64,000 nucleotides of DNA from Hoeflea sp038900095 (lineage in GTDB: Bacteria > Pseudomonadota > Alphaproteobacteria > Rhizobiales > Rhizobiaceae). This document shows positions 26,200 through 34,996 of this stretch, one piece after another. Numbering within the stretch: the stretch's first letter is position 1; each line of letters starts with the position of its first letter. Location: assembly GCF_038900095.1 (NCBI RefSeq), contig NZ_JBBMQQ010000004.1, positions 124,001 to 188,000 of the forward strand. The letters run 5' to 3'. The position numbers and the translations under genes are program-made. The notes beneath the pieces are model-generated. The model searched no databases and had not been told where the DNA came from. It was given only the letters and a program-made list of their open reading frames with translations.

Positions 26200-27123
26200 T
26201 CATTCCCAGCCATTGGCCCTTTCGGGCAGTGCCTTGAGATAGGCGGCGATCGCATCCCGGTCGCCGCTTGTCAGCTTGGCCATGTTCTTCTGCACATCCA
26301 CCATCGATCCGCCGACGCTGTCGAAATCCGGCGTGAAGCCGCTTTCGAGATAGTAGGCGATGTCGGAGGCGCTCCAGCCGCCGATGGATTTTCCCCCCGG
26401 TGTCAGGTTGGGGATCACGCCTTCGCCTTCGGGGTTTTTGGCCCCCGATAACCAGGCATCGGAGACAAAGCCGCCGATCGGGTTGCGCGGCGTGTGGCAT
26501 TCGCCGCAATGACCAGGCCCCTCGACCAGGTACTGCCCGCGGACGACCTGCGCATCTGCACCGGCAAGTTCAACGCGCGGCTTGTCTGAAAAGAACAGCA
26601 GCTTCCATCCGCCCAGCGACCGCCTGATGTTGAACGGAAACCCGACCTCATGCGGAAGCGATGCGACCGTGCTCCGGGGCAGGGTCTTGAGGAAGGCGAA
26701 CAAATCGGCGATGTCGCGATCGGTCATTCGCGTGTAGGATGTGTAGGGAAACGCCGGATAGTAATGCTGGCCTTGAGGCGAGACACCCGCCAGCATGGCA
26801 TTGGCGAAATCCGAGATCGACCAGGCGCCGATCCCGGCATCCGGATCAGGCGATATGTTGGGCGCGATGAAAGTCCCGAAATCGCTGCTCAGCCGCACTC
26901 CGCCCGACAGAACCAGCTTCGCGTCGCCCTCGGATCCGGGCGCGGCATGGCAGGAGGCGCAGCCGCCCGCCCAGAACAGGGTTTCTCCTGCTGCGGCATC
27001 GCCATCGATCGCGGCTATGGCTTCAAGCCGGTCGGCGGCAACGGGCCGTGGGGCGGTCAGCGCAAAGGCAATGCCCGCGCCGGCGATCGCCACCAGGCCA
27101 AGACCAAGCGCCAGCCGTTTCAT
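26200..27123 (-). CDS. Dihaem cytochrome c
   Basis: 307 residues with an N-terminal membrane anchor or signal (about 4-22) and two haem-binding motifs, C55-A-S-C-H59 and C206-G-E-C-H210. Spacing and surrounding sequence (ISDFANAMLAGVSPQGQHYYPAFPY) resemble the cytochrome subunits of membrane-bound alcohol/gluconate dehydrogenases, but with two rather than three haems and no dehydrogenase gene nearby. Periplasmic electron transfer. It lies 40 bases downstream of the cytochrome c' gene, so the two are probably one transcript. Confidence 0.9.
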   Translation of the reverse strand: MKRLALGLGLVAIAGAGIAFALTAPRPVAADRLEAIAAIDGDAAAGETLFWAGGCASCHAAPGSEGDAKLVLSGGVRLSSDFGTFIAPNISPDPDAGIGAWSISDFANAMLAGVSPQGQHYYPAFPYTSYTRMTDRDIADLFAFLKTLPRSTVASLPHEVGFPFNIRRSLGGWKLLFFSDKPRVELAGADAQVVRGQYLVEGPGHCGECHTPRNPIGGFVSDAWLSGAKNPEGEGVIPNLTPGGKSIGGWSASDIAYYLESGFTPDFDSVGGSMVDVQKNMAKLTSGDRDAIAAYLKALPERANGWE

Positions 27124-27163
27124 GACTGGCGCCCGGATGAAGCGGTAGGAAGACTTCTGCCCA

Positions 27164-27610
27164 TCAGCTCTTCTTCAGGCGATAGGTCTCATGGCAGGAG
27201 CCGCAGTTCTTGGTCAGCGGGCCGAAGACGGCCTTCAAACCATCGAGATCAGCGGGAGCCGCTGCAACGCCGGCATCGGCGTCGGCCTTGAAGGCTGCAA
27301 GCTTGGCCTTGAAGCCGTCCATGTCGGTCCAGATTGCCGGTGCGGCTTCGGTTTCAAATCCGGTCTCGGACCCGGCCGGGAAATACTCGCCGATCGAACC
27401 CGCCACTTCGCTGATCGTGGTCAATGCTGCCAAGGCGGCTGCAGCGTCGAAATCGGCTTCACCCTTGACCATCTTGGCCATGGCGCCGGTTGCACCGCCA
27501 ACCTTCTTCATCATTTCCTGGCGAACCACCTGCGGCTCGTCGGCGGCGATTGCTGGCGCAAATCCTGCAGCGCCGATGAGGGCTGCGGCAAACAAGGTCC
27601 GGAATTTCAT
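27164..27610 (-). CDS. Cytochrome c'
   Basis: 148 residues: a signal peptide (about 1-22, cut after AIA), then a four-helix-bundle cytochrome c' with the single haem motif C136-G-S-C-H140 close to the C-terminus, the family's diagnostic position. RxxMK near the mature N-terminus (RQEMMKK) is also typical. Cytochromes c' bind nitric oxide and may protect against it. First gene of a likely two-gene cytochrome transcript. Confidence 0.92.
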   Translation of the reverse strand: MKFRTLFAAALIGAAGFAPAIAADEPQVVRQEMMKKVGGATGAMAKMVKGEADFDAAAALAALTTISEVAGSIGEYFPAGSETGFETEAAPAIWTDMDGFKAKLAAFKADADAGVAAAPADLDGLKAVFGPLTKNCGSCHETYRLKKS

Positions 27611-27750
27611 GAAGTCTCTCCTGCAGTGATTGAACGGTTGGATTTCTCACGCCGTGACATGATTGCATGATGCAAATCTCAGGGTAGTCAAAAGTTTGTG
27701 AACAGTGTGTCCTCCGAGGGGTTTTCCCGGATGAACTTTGATTTTGTCAT

Positions 27751-27780
27751 AAAAAAAGCCCGGCGATGATTTCGCCGGGC
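27751..27780 (-). terminator. Intrinsic terminator of sodB
   Basis: Perfect 9-bp stem GCCCGGCGA (27758-27766) and TCGCCGGGC (27772-27780), 5-base loop, followed on the minus strand by seven T residues (27757-27751). It begins 33 bases after the sodB stop. Confidence 0.93.
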
Positions 27781-27812
27781 CCTTCCATTGGAGTCAGTCA
27801 GTCGAGCCGGGC

Positions 27813-28415
27813 TCAGACCGCCGCTTCGTACATTTCAGCGACGTGATCCCAGTTGATCAGATTGTCGACAAACGCCTCGAGATACTTCGGCCGGGCGTTG
27901 CGGTAGTCGATGTAGTAGCTGTGCTCCCAGACGTCGCAACCCAGGATCGGCGACGCGCCGTGCATCAGCGGGTTTTCGCCATTGGCGGTCTTCATCACCG
28001 CAAGCTTGCCGTCCTTGACCGCAAGCCATGCCCAGCCGGAGCCGAACTGGGTGGTGCCGGCATTAATGAAATCGGCGCGGAACTTGTCGTAGCCGCCCAG
28101 ATCCGACTCAACAGCCTTGGCAAGCGCGCCTGGCAGCTTGTTGCCGCCGCCGCCCTTCTTCATCCATTTCCAGAAGTGCAAATGGTTGTAGTGCTGACCG
28201 ACATTGTTGATCAGCGCAGCGTTCTTCTCGGCATAGGCTGCCTTGCAGATTTCCTCGAGCGACTTGCCTTCGAGGGCGGAACCTTCGAGTGCCTTGTTGC
28301 CGTTGGTGACATAGGCCTGATGGTGCTTGTCGTGGTGAAATTCCAGCGTCTCGCGCGACATGAAAGGCGCAAGGGCGTCATAGTCGTAAGGCAGGCTTGG
28401 CAGTTCGAGGGCCAT
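27813..28415 (-). CDS. sodB: Superoxide dismutase [Fe]
   Basis: 200 residues from the ATG at 28415. Metal ligands are His27 (FHHDKHHQ), His78 (NHLHFW), Asp161 and His165 (DVWEH). Gln74, four residues before His78, occupies the position that distinguishes iron from manganese enzymes in E. coli SodB (Gln69), so iron, or cambialistic use, is expected. Cytoplasmic removal of superoxide. Monocistronic with its own intrinsic terminator. The longer open frame to 28505 lacks SOD sequence. Confidence 0.95.
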   Translation of the reverse strand: MALELPSLPYDYDALAPFMSRETLEFHHDKHHQAYVTNGNKALEGSALEGKSLEEICKAAYAEKNAALINNVGQHYNHLHFWKWMKKGGGGNKLPGALAKAVESDLGGYDKFRADFINAGTTQFGSGWAWLAVKDGKLAVMKTANGENPLMHGASPILGCDVWEHSYYIDYRNARPKYLEAFVDNLINWDHVAEMYEAAV

Positions 28416-28793
28416 GGGGTCTCTCCTCTTGAAAATTGATTTGGCGGCGGAACGTGAAATCCCGCAACGTCGCCAGAACATAGGCGCGCCTTCTCCCGCT
28501 AGCAACGGGGCAATCTGAAAAAGGTTCCGCGAATTGGCCGAAATCGCAGCCGTGAGACAAACCGCGCCTCATGCATTTCGTGCCCGGATAGATCCACTCG
28601 TGCAATAGTGGAAATCATGCACTCAATGCGTTGCAGCGCCGCGGATCTGCCGCCGGAGGAGCACCGGCGGTGTCGGTTAGCCGGACGGCCATATCCTGCT
28701 GCCGAAACATGAGGGAGTAGGATTCACCGAGGGTGCGAGGCGCTCCATCGAGGTTCAGTCAGCACGCAGCGCCTGGTTGAGAATACTGTCGGA
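28416..28793. other. Intergenic region without recognised features
   Basis: Stretch between the sodB start and the FkbM stop. It should contain the sodB promoter near 28420-28520. No convincing small gene, repeat or terminator is seen. Confidence 0.45.
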
Positions 28794-29600
28794 TCAAGCG
28801 TCGTTTGTGATCAGGATATCCATCGGTGAACGAAGTCTGACAAATGCATTGATCAAGAACCACTTGAAGTCCGTATATTCCTTGCCGTTGATCGTCACTC
28901 TCTTGTTGCTTGGCAGGGCCTCCACAAGGGACCTGTTGATTTTCAGAAATTGCTTTCTTGATTGTATGAACCTGGGAAACCCGAAAAACCGGCCAAGAGA
29001 CTTTCTCAGTGAGCGCCGCAGAAAGGTAGGGTGAAGTGAGATTGCAGCGGTCACATTCGGGTTTGCAAGCACTTCTTTGATCGCCGGAATAAGGTCATAC
29101 TCTCCGCCCTCGATATCTATTTTCAAGAATATCTTCTGGCCGGGTTCGGCATGGTCGTCCAGCACACTTTGGAGCGTTATGGCTTGCACGAGCCAATTCG
29201 TGGGACCATCGGCAAACAGCACGCTGGACGTGGAATCGCCGCCACCCTTTCGACTCCCGAATGGAATAGTTCCCGCTTTCGTGCCAACTGCCTTGTTGAA
29301 AATGACAAGATTCTTGATCCAGCTTGCCGAGCTGTTCAATGCGACATTTGCTTGCAAGCGTTCAAAAGCAATCGGGTCGGGTTCAAAGGCGACGCATTTT
29401 TTTGCGAGTTGCGCGGCGTAAAGTGCCGTTGGCCCGATCCATGCACCGATGTCAATCATCAAGGTCGAATCGTCAATATTCCGGTCAAAATTTGCGTATG
29501 TGGAGGGTTCCCATTCTCCACTGTTCACTTGCGGCCAGAAGTACTCGTAACCCTCTGGCTCAACCCGGAACGATTTTCCATTGATGGTAATTTCTTGCAT
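28794..29600 (-). CDS. FkbM-family methyltransferase
   Basis: 268 residues from the ATG at 29600. SAM-binding motif I is LMIDIGAWIGPTALYA, the next conserved acidic position is in CVAFEPDPIAFERL, and the FkbM signature KIDIEGGEYDLI sits near the middle. These enzymes O-methylate sugars or other small molecules, often in polysaccharide clusters, but no glycan genes are adjacent. Base composition is visibly less GC-rich than the neighbours and the gene stands alone, which suggests lateral acquisition. The acceptor is unknown. Confidence 0.88.
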   Translation of the reverse strand: MQEITINGKSFRVEPEGYEYFWPQVNSGEWEPSTYANFDRNIDDSTLMIDIGAWIGPTALYAAQLAKKCVAFEPDPIAFERLQANVALNSSASWIKNLVIFNKAVGTKAGTIPFGSRKGGGDSTSSVLFADGPTNWLVQAITLQSVLDDHAEPGQKIFLKIDIEGGEYDLIPAIKEVLANPNVTAAISLHPTFLRRSLRKSLGRFFGFPRFIQSRKQFLKINRSLVEALPSNKRVTINGKEYTDFKWFLINAFVRLRSPMDILITNDA

Positions 29601-29811
29601 CGAGACAACTCTGAATTGGGAATGGTTGGGTCCTGAGTGCACGCATCTTCAGGCCAATTCCTCGAAAGGTTGGATGTTATGGGGCGTACTAGCATTGTTT
29701 CACCGCCAAATTAAAGCGCTCTGTTGATCTCGGTATTCCCGTTTCATGTGGTGAGCAAAGGCTGCCGACAGAAACGGGCAAGTTTGACCAGACCTCTTCG
29801 AACCTGCCTGC

Positions 29812-30435
29812 TCAGCGTTCCGCCAGCGCCAGCCTGAGTCCCATCAGCGCGAACATCGAGGCAAATGACCGCTTGACCATCCGCATCACCCCGGGACGTG
29901 AAATCACATGGTCGCGCGCCTGTGCCGCCAGAAGTCCGTACAGCGCGAAGACGATGAAGGTGAGCGCCATGAACACACCCGCCAGCCCGAGCATTTCCGC
30001 CGTTGCATTGGCCGCCCCGACATCGACGAATTGCGGCATGAAGGCCAGGAAAAACAGCGTCAGCTTCGGATTGAGCAGGTTGATCAGGATGCCCGCGCCG
30101 ACAATCCGGCGCCCGGAATGCACCCGCAGGCCTGCACCGTTCGCGGCATCGATCTTCGGCGAACCCGTATCGCGCCACATCTGCCATGCCATGTAGAAAA
30201 GATAGATGACGCCGAGATATTTCAGCGTCTGGAAGGCAATCGCGCTGGTATGCAGCACCGCTGCCAGCCCGGCAATCGATGTAGCCACATGCGGCACGAT
30301 GCCGAGTGTGCACCCGAACGCCGCCAGCATTGACGCCCGCGCGCCCTGGGTCAGCCCCGCGGCCAGCGTGTAGATTACCCCGGTTCCGGGCAGGACCACG
30401 ACGATCAGCGTGGTGATGAGAAATTCGACACTCAT
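29812..30435 (-). CDS. LysE/RhtB-family amino-acid exporter
   Basis: 207 residues with six hydrophobic segments. The LysE-family signature PGTGVIYTLAAGLTQGARA is at about 16-34, and NLLNPKLTLFFLAFMPQF is in the middle. Inner-membrane efflux of amino acids such as homoserine, threonine or leucine; which one cannot be told. Divergent from an AraC regulator that may control it. Confidence 0.9.
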   Translation of the reverse strand: MSVEFLITTLIVVVLPGTGVIYTLAAGLTQGARASMLAAFGCTLGIVPHVATSIAGLAAVLHTSAIAFQTLKYLGVIYLFYMAWQMWRDTGSPKIDAANGAGLRVHSGRRIVGAGILINLLNPKLTLFFLAFMPQFVDVGAANATAEMLGLAGVFMALTFIVFALYGLLAAQARDHVISRPGVMRMVKRSFASMFALMGLRLALAER

Positions 30436-30506
30436 GGCGCTTCTCCGGCGAGTGAGAAGTGTGGTCGCAGTTCAGACCCGGTGTCCATAGCCGTGATTAA
30501 TCTTTG

Positions 30507-30525
30507 TTGCAGAATCTCCGTGCAA
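30507..30525. promoter_or_regulatory. Short inverted repeat between LysE and AraC genes
   Basis: TTGCA (30507-30511) and TGCAA (30521-30525) are separated by nine bases in the 135-base divergent region. A possible operator or promoter element; weak because of the short arms. Confidence 0.22.
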
Positions 30526-30570
30526 TAATCTCAAGTTGTATGATGCGATTGCCGGGGAGGGCACGTCCTG

Positions 30571-31560
30571 TTGAACGAACACAGTAGGAAACAGGCGCCT
30601 GGTGCCGGCGGTTTGAGCTTGCATTCGACCCTGATAGACCATGCCGCCATTCAGGCGGCAGTCCAGCCCTGGATCGAAATGGAATGTTTTCAGCTCAGCC
30701 GCGGCAAACGCCTGGGGCAGCTGGATTGTCTGGATCTGGGAAACACGCGGATTGTGCGTGAATACCAGCATGCCACGGTTCAGAAAATCGGCGCCACACC
30801 CGGCAATCTCTGTACGCTGTCCTTTTGCACGCTTGACCGCGATCTGCGGTTTTCGGAGCATGACGCGGGCGACGCCGATACGGTCTTCTTCCTGTCGGAG
30901 AACAGCGAATTCGACATCCATGTGCCCGCCGGTGTGCAGACCACCTACATCAGTCTTGATCAGGACGAATTCCTCTCCGCCGCACGGGTGCTCAACCCGG
31001 CACAGTGGGAAACCGCCCCGCAAGGCGTTCAGCCGCTCCGTTCAAACCACAAAGCCCTGTTCAGCGACGCCGTCGAGATATGGTTCAAAACCGCGAGCGT
31101 GGCGGCAAGGCAGGGCGGCGCCATGGATGCGGATGTCATGCGCCGGCTTCTGCTCCAGACCATGTTGCAGGTTGCCACGACAACGATCCCGGACGATGCA
31201 GGCACGGTGCCGGCGGCTGCGCGGGTGCGGGCACTGCGCATCTGCCGGCAGGCGTGCGCCTTTGCCGAAGACCGCCTGGAAGCCGACGACCTGCCGACAA
31301 TCGTTGACCTTTGCACGGCGGTCGGTGTGTCCGAGCGCACGCTGCAATATGCCTTCCGCTCCTATGTCGGAATGAGCCCGCTGGTCTATCTCCGGCTGCT
31401 GCGGCTCAATCGTGTCCGCACAACACTCATCGAGGCGTCTCCCGGCGAAATGACGGTGACGGAGGCTGCGATGCGCTACGGATTCCTGCATTTGAGCCGT
31501 TTTGCCCGCGATTACAGGCATGCCTTTGACGAGAGCCCGTCGGAGACACTGGCTGCCTGA
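30571..31560 (+). CDS. AraC-family transcriptional regulator
   Basis: 329 residues. The C-terminal DNA-binding domain (about 225-325) has VGVSERTLQYAFRSYVGMSPLVYLR and the second helix-turn-helix around AAMRYGFLHLSRFARDYRHAFDESP, resembling the EutR-like branch. The N-terminal part is a ligand domain without a named match. The start is TTG at 30571: an in-frame stop lies at 30541, no ATG lies between, and GGAGG ends ten bases upstream. Divergent from the LysE exporter, its most likely target. Confidence 0.85.
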   Translation: MNEHSRKQAPGAGGLSLHSTLIDHAAIQAAVQPWIEMECFQLSRGKRLGQLDCLDLGNTRIVREYQHATVQKIGATPGNLCTLSFCTLDRDLRFSEHDAGDADTVFFLSENSEFDIHVPAGVQTTYISLDQDEFLSAARVLNPAQWETAPQGVQPLRSNHKALFSDAVEIWFKTASVAARQGGAMDADVMRRLLLQTMLQVATTTIPDDAGTVPAAARVRALRICRQACAFAEDRLEADDLPTIVDLCTAVGVSERTLQYAFRSYVGMSPLVYLRLLRLNRVRTTLIEASPGEMTVTEAAMRYGFLHLSRFARDYRHAFDESPSETLAA

Positions 31561-31763
31561 GGGGCCTCGCGCGCCTGCGCCATGCGATATTCGGACGTCA
31601 GCTGGACGCTTTGCGGAAAACGGATAGCCCGCTTGCTCGCCCCGGCGCTATTCTGGCCATGAACCCTGTCGGCCGGAGATGATCCCGAAGATCATCAACG
31701 GCCCGATCCGTTTGCCCGCAGGAAGGCAAACAGGTCGCCGACCTTGAAACCAGTCGACATAGG

Positions 31764-32978
31764 ATGGTTGAAATGATGACACACCTGACTGCACGAAAAG
31801 CTCCCCCGAAATTCACCTCGCGTGTGCTGGCCGGCCTGATGGGCGCCATGCTGCTAGCCGCGCCCGCCACGGCCGGGGACCTCGATCTCGACAGCTACCT
31901 CGAGACCGTGCGCGAGGAAAGCGGCTTGCCCGCGCTTGCGGCAGCCGTGGTCAAGGACGGCAAAACCGTCGCCGTGGCAGCGGTCGGCACCCGGATTCTT
32001 GGCAAGGACCTTCCGGTGACGCTTGATGACCGTTTCCATATCGGTTCGAACACGAAATCGATGACCGCGACCCTGGCCGGAATGATGGTCGACGAAGGCA
32101 AGTTGCGCTGGGATTCCAGCATCGGCGAGGTGCTCGGCGACGATGTGAAGGGCATGAGCGAAAGCCTGGCCAACGCCACGCTCGAGCAGCTTCTGTCACA
32201 CTCGAGCGGAATTCCCAGCGACAACGAGAGCATCGGCGATCTCTATTTCAACGCCGATGTCTTTGATTACAATCTGTCGGCCTTGCGCGTTCACCTGATC
32301 GATCAGTGGAAGAACAACGAGATCACCGTTCCGGATGGTTCGCCGTTCCAGTATTCCAATCTCGGCTACCTCATTGCCGGGGTGATGATCGAGAAGGCTT
32401 CGGGAACCACGTGGGAACAGCTGATCCGCGAGCGGATATTCGAGCCGCTGGAAATGCAGACCGCCGGGCTCGGCCCGCAGGCGACCTACGGAAAGCTCGA
32501 CGCGCCGGTCGGCCACCGGATCGGGCCCGATGGCACGGTAACGCCGATGCTGTGGGGACCGGCGGCGGATGGTCCGCAGGTGATAGCCCCTGCCGGAAAT
32601 GCGCATATGTCGGTTGTCGACTATGCCAAGTGGGCAGGCTGGAATGCAGGCGCGGGAGAGCGTGGACCGGAGCTGGTTTCCGCCGATACGCTGCAGCAAC
32701 TCCACACGCCCAAGGTCGTGACCCCTGTGCGCAAAAACCCGCCTCCGGGAACCCCGGGCACCGGAGACTACGGGTTTGGCTGGGGCTTTGTCGAGTTCGA
32801 CTGGGCGGACAAACCGCTGATGACCCACAACGGATCGAATTCGATGAACCTCGCCAAGATCGTTGTTGATCTGGACCGCGATCTCGCCGTTGTGGTGATG
32901 ACAAATTACCCCGGCACCACGGCCGACGAAGCCGCGGGCAAGGTGATGCAGCATCTCTACGAGGCGTACGCCGAATAG
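31764..32978 (+). CDS. Serine beta-lactamase-fold hydrolase (class C/DD-peptidase family)
   Basis: 404 residues with a signal peptide (about 20-38, cut after ATA). Active-site motifs are Ser95-x-x-Lys98 (SNTK), Tyr197-Ser-Asn199 (YSN) and a C-terminal HNG replacing KTG. This set fits class C beta-lactamase-related carboxypeptidases and esterases rather than a dedicated AmpC. Periplasmic. It could trim peptidoglycan or D-amino peptides, or act as an esterase; antibiotic hydrolysis is not established by these motifs. A second Met at codon 4 is an alternative start. Confidence 0.88.
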   Translation: MVEMMTHLTARKAPPKFTSRVLAGLMGAMLLAAPATAGDLDLDSYLETVREESGLPALAAAVVKDGKTVAVAAVGTRILGKDLPVTLDDRFHIGSNTKSMTATLAGMMVDEGKLRWDSSIGEVLGDDVKGMSESLANATLEQLLSHSSGIPSDNESIGDLYFNADVFDYNLSALRVHLIDQWKNNEITVPDGSPFQYSNLGYLIAGVMIEKASGTTWEQLIRERIFEPLEMQTAGLGPQATYGKLDAPVGHRIGPDGTVTPMLWGPAADGPQVIAPAGNAHMSVVDYAKWAGWNAGAGERGPELVSADTLQQLHTPKVVTPVRKNPPPGTPGTGDYGFGWGFVEFDWADKPLMTHNGSNSMNLAKIVVDLDRDLAVVVMTNYPGTTADEAAGKVMQHLYEAYAE

Positions 32979-33061
32979 CCACCAGACCGGCCGGCCGCTC
33001 AAACGGGCGCTCGGCCGGCCGATCATCAAACAGTGATATCACAACCATTGAGGACACATTT

Positions 33062-33769
33062 ATGTGTGAGATTTGTGCGAAGACAACCATCAGCCGTCGC
33101 GGGTTGTTTGCAGGCGGCCTCGCCACTCTGGCGGCAGTGTCCTCCGGATCCGTGGCTTTTGCTCAATCGGGTGAAGCAGCCCCCGCAACACCCGATGCAG
33201 CACTTCAGCGCCTCATCGACGGCAATGCCCGCTATGTCGCCAATGAGGCGATCAACACCGATCATTCCGTCACCCGCGCCGCTCGCTCGCTGGGCCAGCA
33301 GCCCTTTGCCGCCGTCGTCGCCTGCGCCGATTCGCGCGTCGTGCCGGAACTGATCTTCGACCAGGGGCCGGGCGAACTTTTCGTTGTCCGCGTTGCCGGC
33401 AACTTCCTCAACGACGACGGGCTGGCCAGCCTGGAATACGCTGTCGCGGTTCTCGGCATCAAGGCCATCGTGATCCTCGGGCACACCGGCTGCGGCGCGG
33501 TTGGCGCCACGATCTCGTCGATTGCGGACAATGCGCTTCCGGCCGGGCATCTGCCTAGCCTTGTCAACGCGATCCGGCCTGCGGTCTACGATGTCATGAA
33601 AGACAACCCGGACGACCTTCTGGCCGCGGCAACCGCACGGAACGCCCGGCTGAACGCCGAAAAGGCCGCCGCGTCCGACCCGATCCTGTCCGAATTCCAC
33701 GGAGCCGGAAAGATCAGCTCCACCGCCGGAATCTACGACATCGCCACCGGCAAGGTGGAATTTCTCTAG
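33062..33769 (+). CDS. Tat-exported beta-class carbonic anhydrase
   Basis: Interconverts CO2 and bicarbonate. It has 235 residues. Zinc ligands are Cys88, His141 and Cys144, with the Asp90-Arg92 dyad (CADSR, HTGCG). The N-terminus carries a twin-arginine motif (SRRGLF, 11-16) and a hydrophobic stretch ending near AFA, so the folded, zinc-loaded enzyme should be exported to the periplasm. Most bacterial beta-carbonic anhydrases are cytoplasmic. Two cysteines (2 and 5) precede the signal. It lies 83 bases after the hydrolase gene. Confidence 0.9.
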   Translation: MCEICAKTTISRRGLFAGGLATLAAVSSGSVAFAQSGEAAPATPDAALQRLIDGNARYVANEAINTDHSVTRAARSLGQQPFAAVVACADSRVVPELIFDQGPGELFVVRVAGNFLNDDGLASLEYAVAVLGIKAIVILGHTGCGAVGATISSIADNALPAGHLPSLVNAIRPAVYDVMKDNPDDLLAAATARNARLNAEKAAASDPILSEFHGAGKISSTAGIYDIATGKVEFL

Positions 33770-33812
33770 CGTCACACGCCAGCCATCGAGCCGTCCTGAA
33801 GCAACCTGAACA

Positions 33813-33848
33813 GCACACTCCGGACCGGTCGTCTGCGCCGGAGTGTGC
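33813..33848 (+). terminator. Stem-loop after the carbonic anhydrase gene
   Basis: Perfect 11-bp arms GCACACTCCGG (33813-33823) and CCGGAGTGTGC (33838-33848) with a 14-base loop, 43 bases past the stop. No T-run follows, so termination is inferred from stem strength and position. Confidence 0.6.
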
Positions 33849-34006
33849 CACGGGCATTTCGAAAGGCCGGCAACTCCGTCACGCCCCCGACCGAGCGATG
33901 CCGTGGCCCCACCGGTCCCTGCACATTTTGCCTCTGAGACAACCGTGCTAAGGCAAACCTCCCGAAAAGCGTCAGCCCGGCTGGCGCCGACGTACGGAGA
34001 AACTGG

Positions 34007-34900
34007 ATGGACAAGCTCTCGGTCATGAATGCCTATTGCCGCATCGTCGAGCGCGGCAGCTTTGCCCGCGCGGCGGATGATCTGGGCGTATCGGCGGCAC
34101 TCTTGAGCCGCGAACTGAAGCTGCTGGAGGAAAGTCTCGGCTGCGAACTGCTGACGCGCACGACCCGCAGCATGTCGCTCACCGATGCCGGACGTCTCTA
34201 TTATGAGGAAGCGCAAAGCATTCTCGATGCCGTGAACCGGTCAGAGGACCGTATTCGCGAGGCTGTCGGCGCAGTGCGGGGGCATCTCAGGGTCAACGCC
34301 TCAAGCTCCTTCGGCCAGATGGTGATTGCACCGTTCCTGCCGCGGTTTCTGGATCAATATCCCGATCTCAGGTTCACGCTGTCGCTGGATGATCGGGTGG
34401 TCGACATGGTCGAGGGCGGCTTCGATGTGTCGATCCGTATCCGTGCGGCGATGCCGGATTCGGCGCTGGTGGCGCGGCGGATCGGAACCGCGCGGCAACG
34501 GATCTTTGCCTCGCCCGCCTATCTGGCACGCGCCGGAACGCCCGAGGTCCCGGACGACATCCAGCACCACAGGATTGTCGGTTTCCTGCTCGCCGACCAC
34601 CTGACCGGCTGGAACCTCTCCGGCCCCGGCGGCGAACAGACCATCCCGCTCGATCCCGAGGTCAAGGTCGGCAACAGTCTCGTGCTGCGCGATCTTCTGA
34701 TCGCCGGGCACGGGATCGGCACCTTGCCGGATTTCGTTTCCGATGCCGCCGAGGCCCGCGGCGATCTGGTTCGGGTCCTGCCGGAGTGGGAGCTGCCCGC
34801 GCCGGAAATCTTTGCCGTCACCGCATCGCGGCTCGGCATGAATGCGCGGGTGACAGCCTTCATCGACCATCTTTGCGCAGCACTTCAGCGCCATTCATAA
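34007..34900 (+). CDS. LysR-family transcriptional regulator
   Basis: 297 residues. The winged helix-turn-helix is at 1-60 (SFARAADDLGVSAALLSRELKLLEESLG), followed by a LysR substrate domain of the CrgA/quinone-responsive group (about 88-290). It lies 96 bases upstream of wrbA on the same strand rather than divergent from a target. The wrbA–DsbA–EamA operon behind it is the most likely target, from position only. Confidence 0.9.
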   Translation: MDKLSVMNAYCRIVERGSFARAADDLGVSAALLSRELKLLEESLGCELLTRTTRSMSLTDAGRLYYEEAQSILDAVNRSEDRIREAVGAVRGHLRVNASSSFGQMVIAPFLPRFLDQYPDLRFTLSLDDRVVDMVEGGFDVSIRIRAAMPDSALVARRIGTARQRIFASPAYLARAGTPEVPDDIQHHRIVGFLLADHLTGWNLSGPGGEQTIPLDPEVKVGNSLVLRDLLIAGHGIGTLPDFVSDAAEARGDLVRVLPEWELPAPEIFAVTASRLGMNARVTAFIDHLCAALQRHS

Positions 34901-34996
34901 CGCCACGTAAATAATCCTTTGCAAGCCGGCGGCTTATTCCCGGGCCCGGTTTCAACGATCTTCCCGGCATCGAAACATCACGCCGGAGAGGATCTC

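Noticed and set aside
31764..32978. A dedicated antibiotic-resistance AmpC
   Set aside because: The SxxK and YSN motifs are shared with carboxypeptidases and esterases, and the third motif is HNG rather than KTG, so resistance is not supported.
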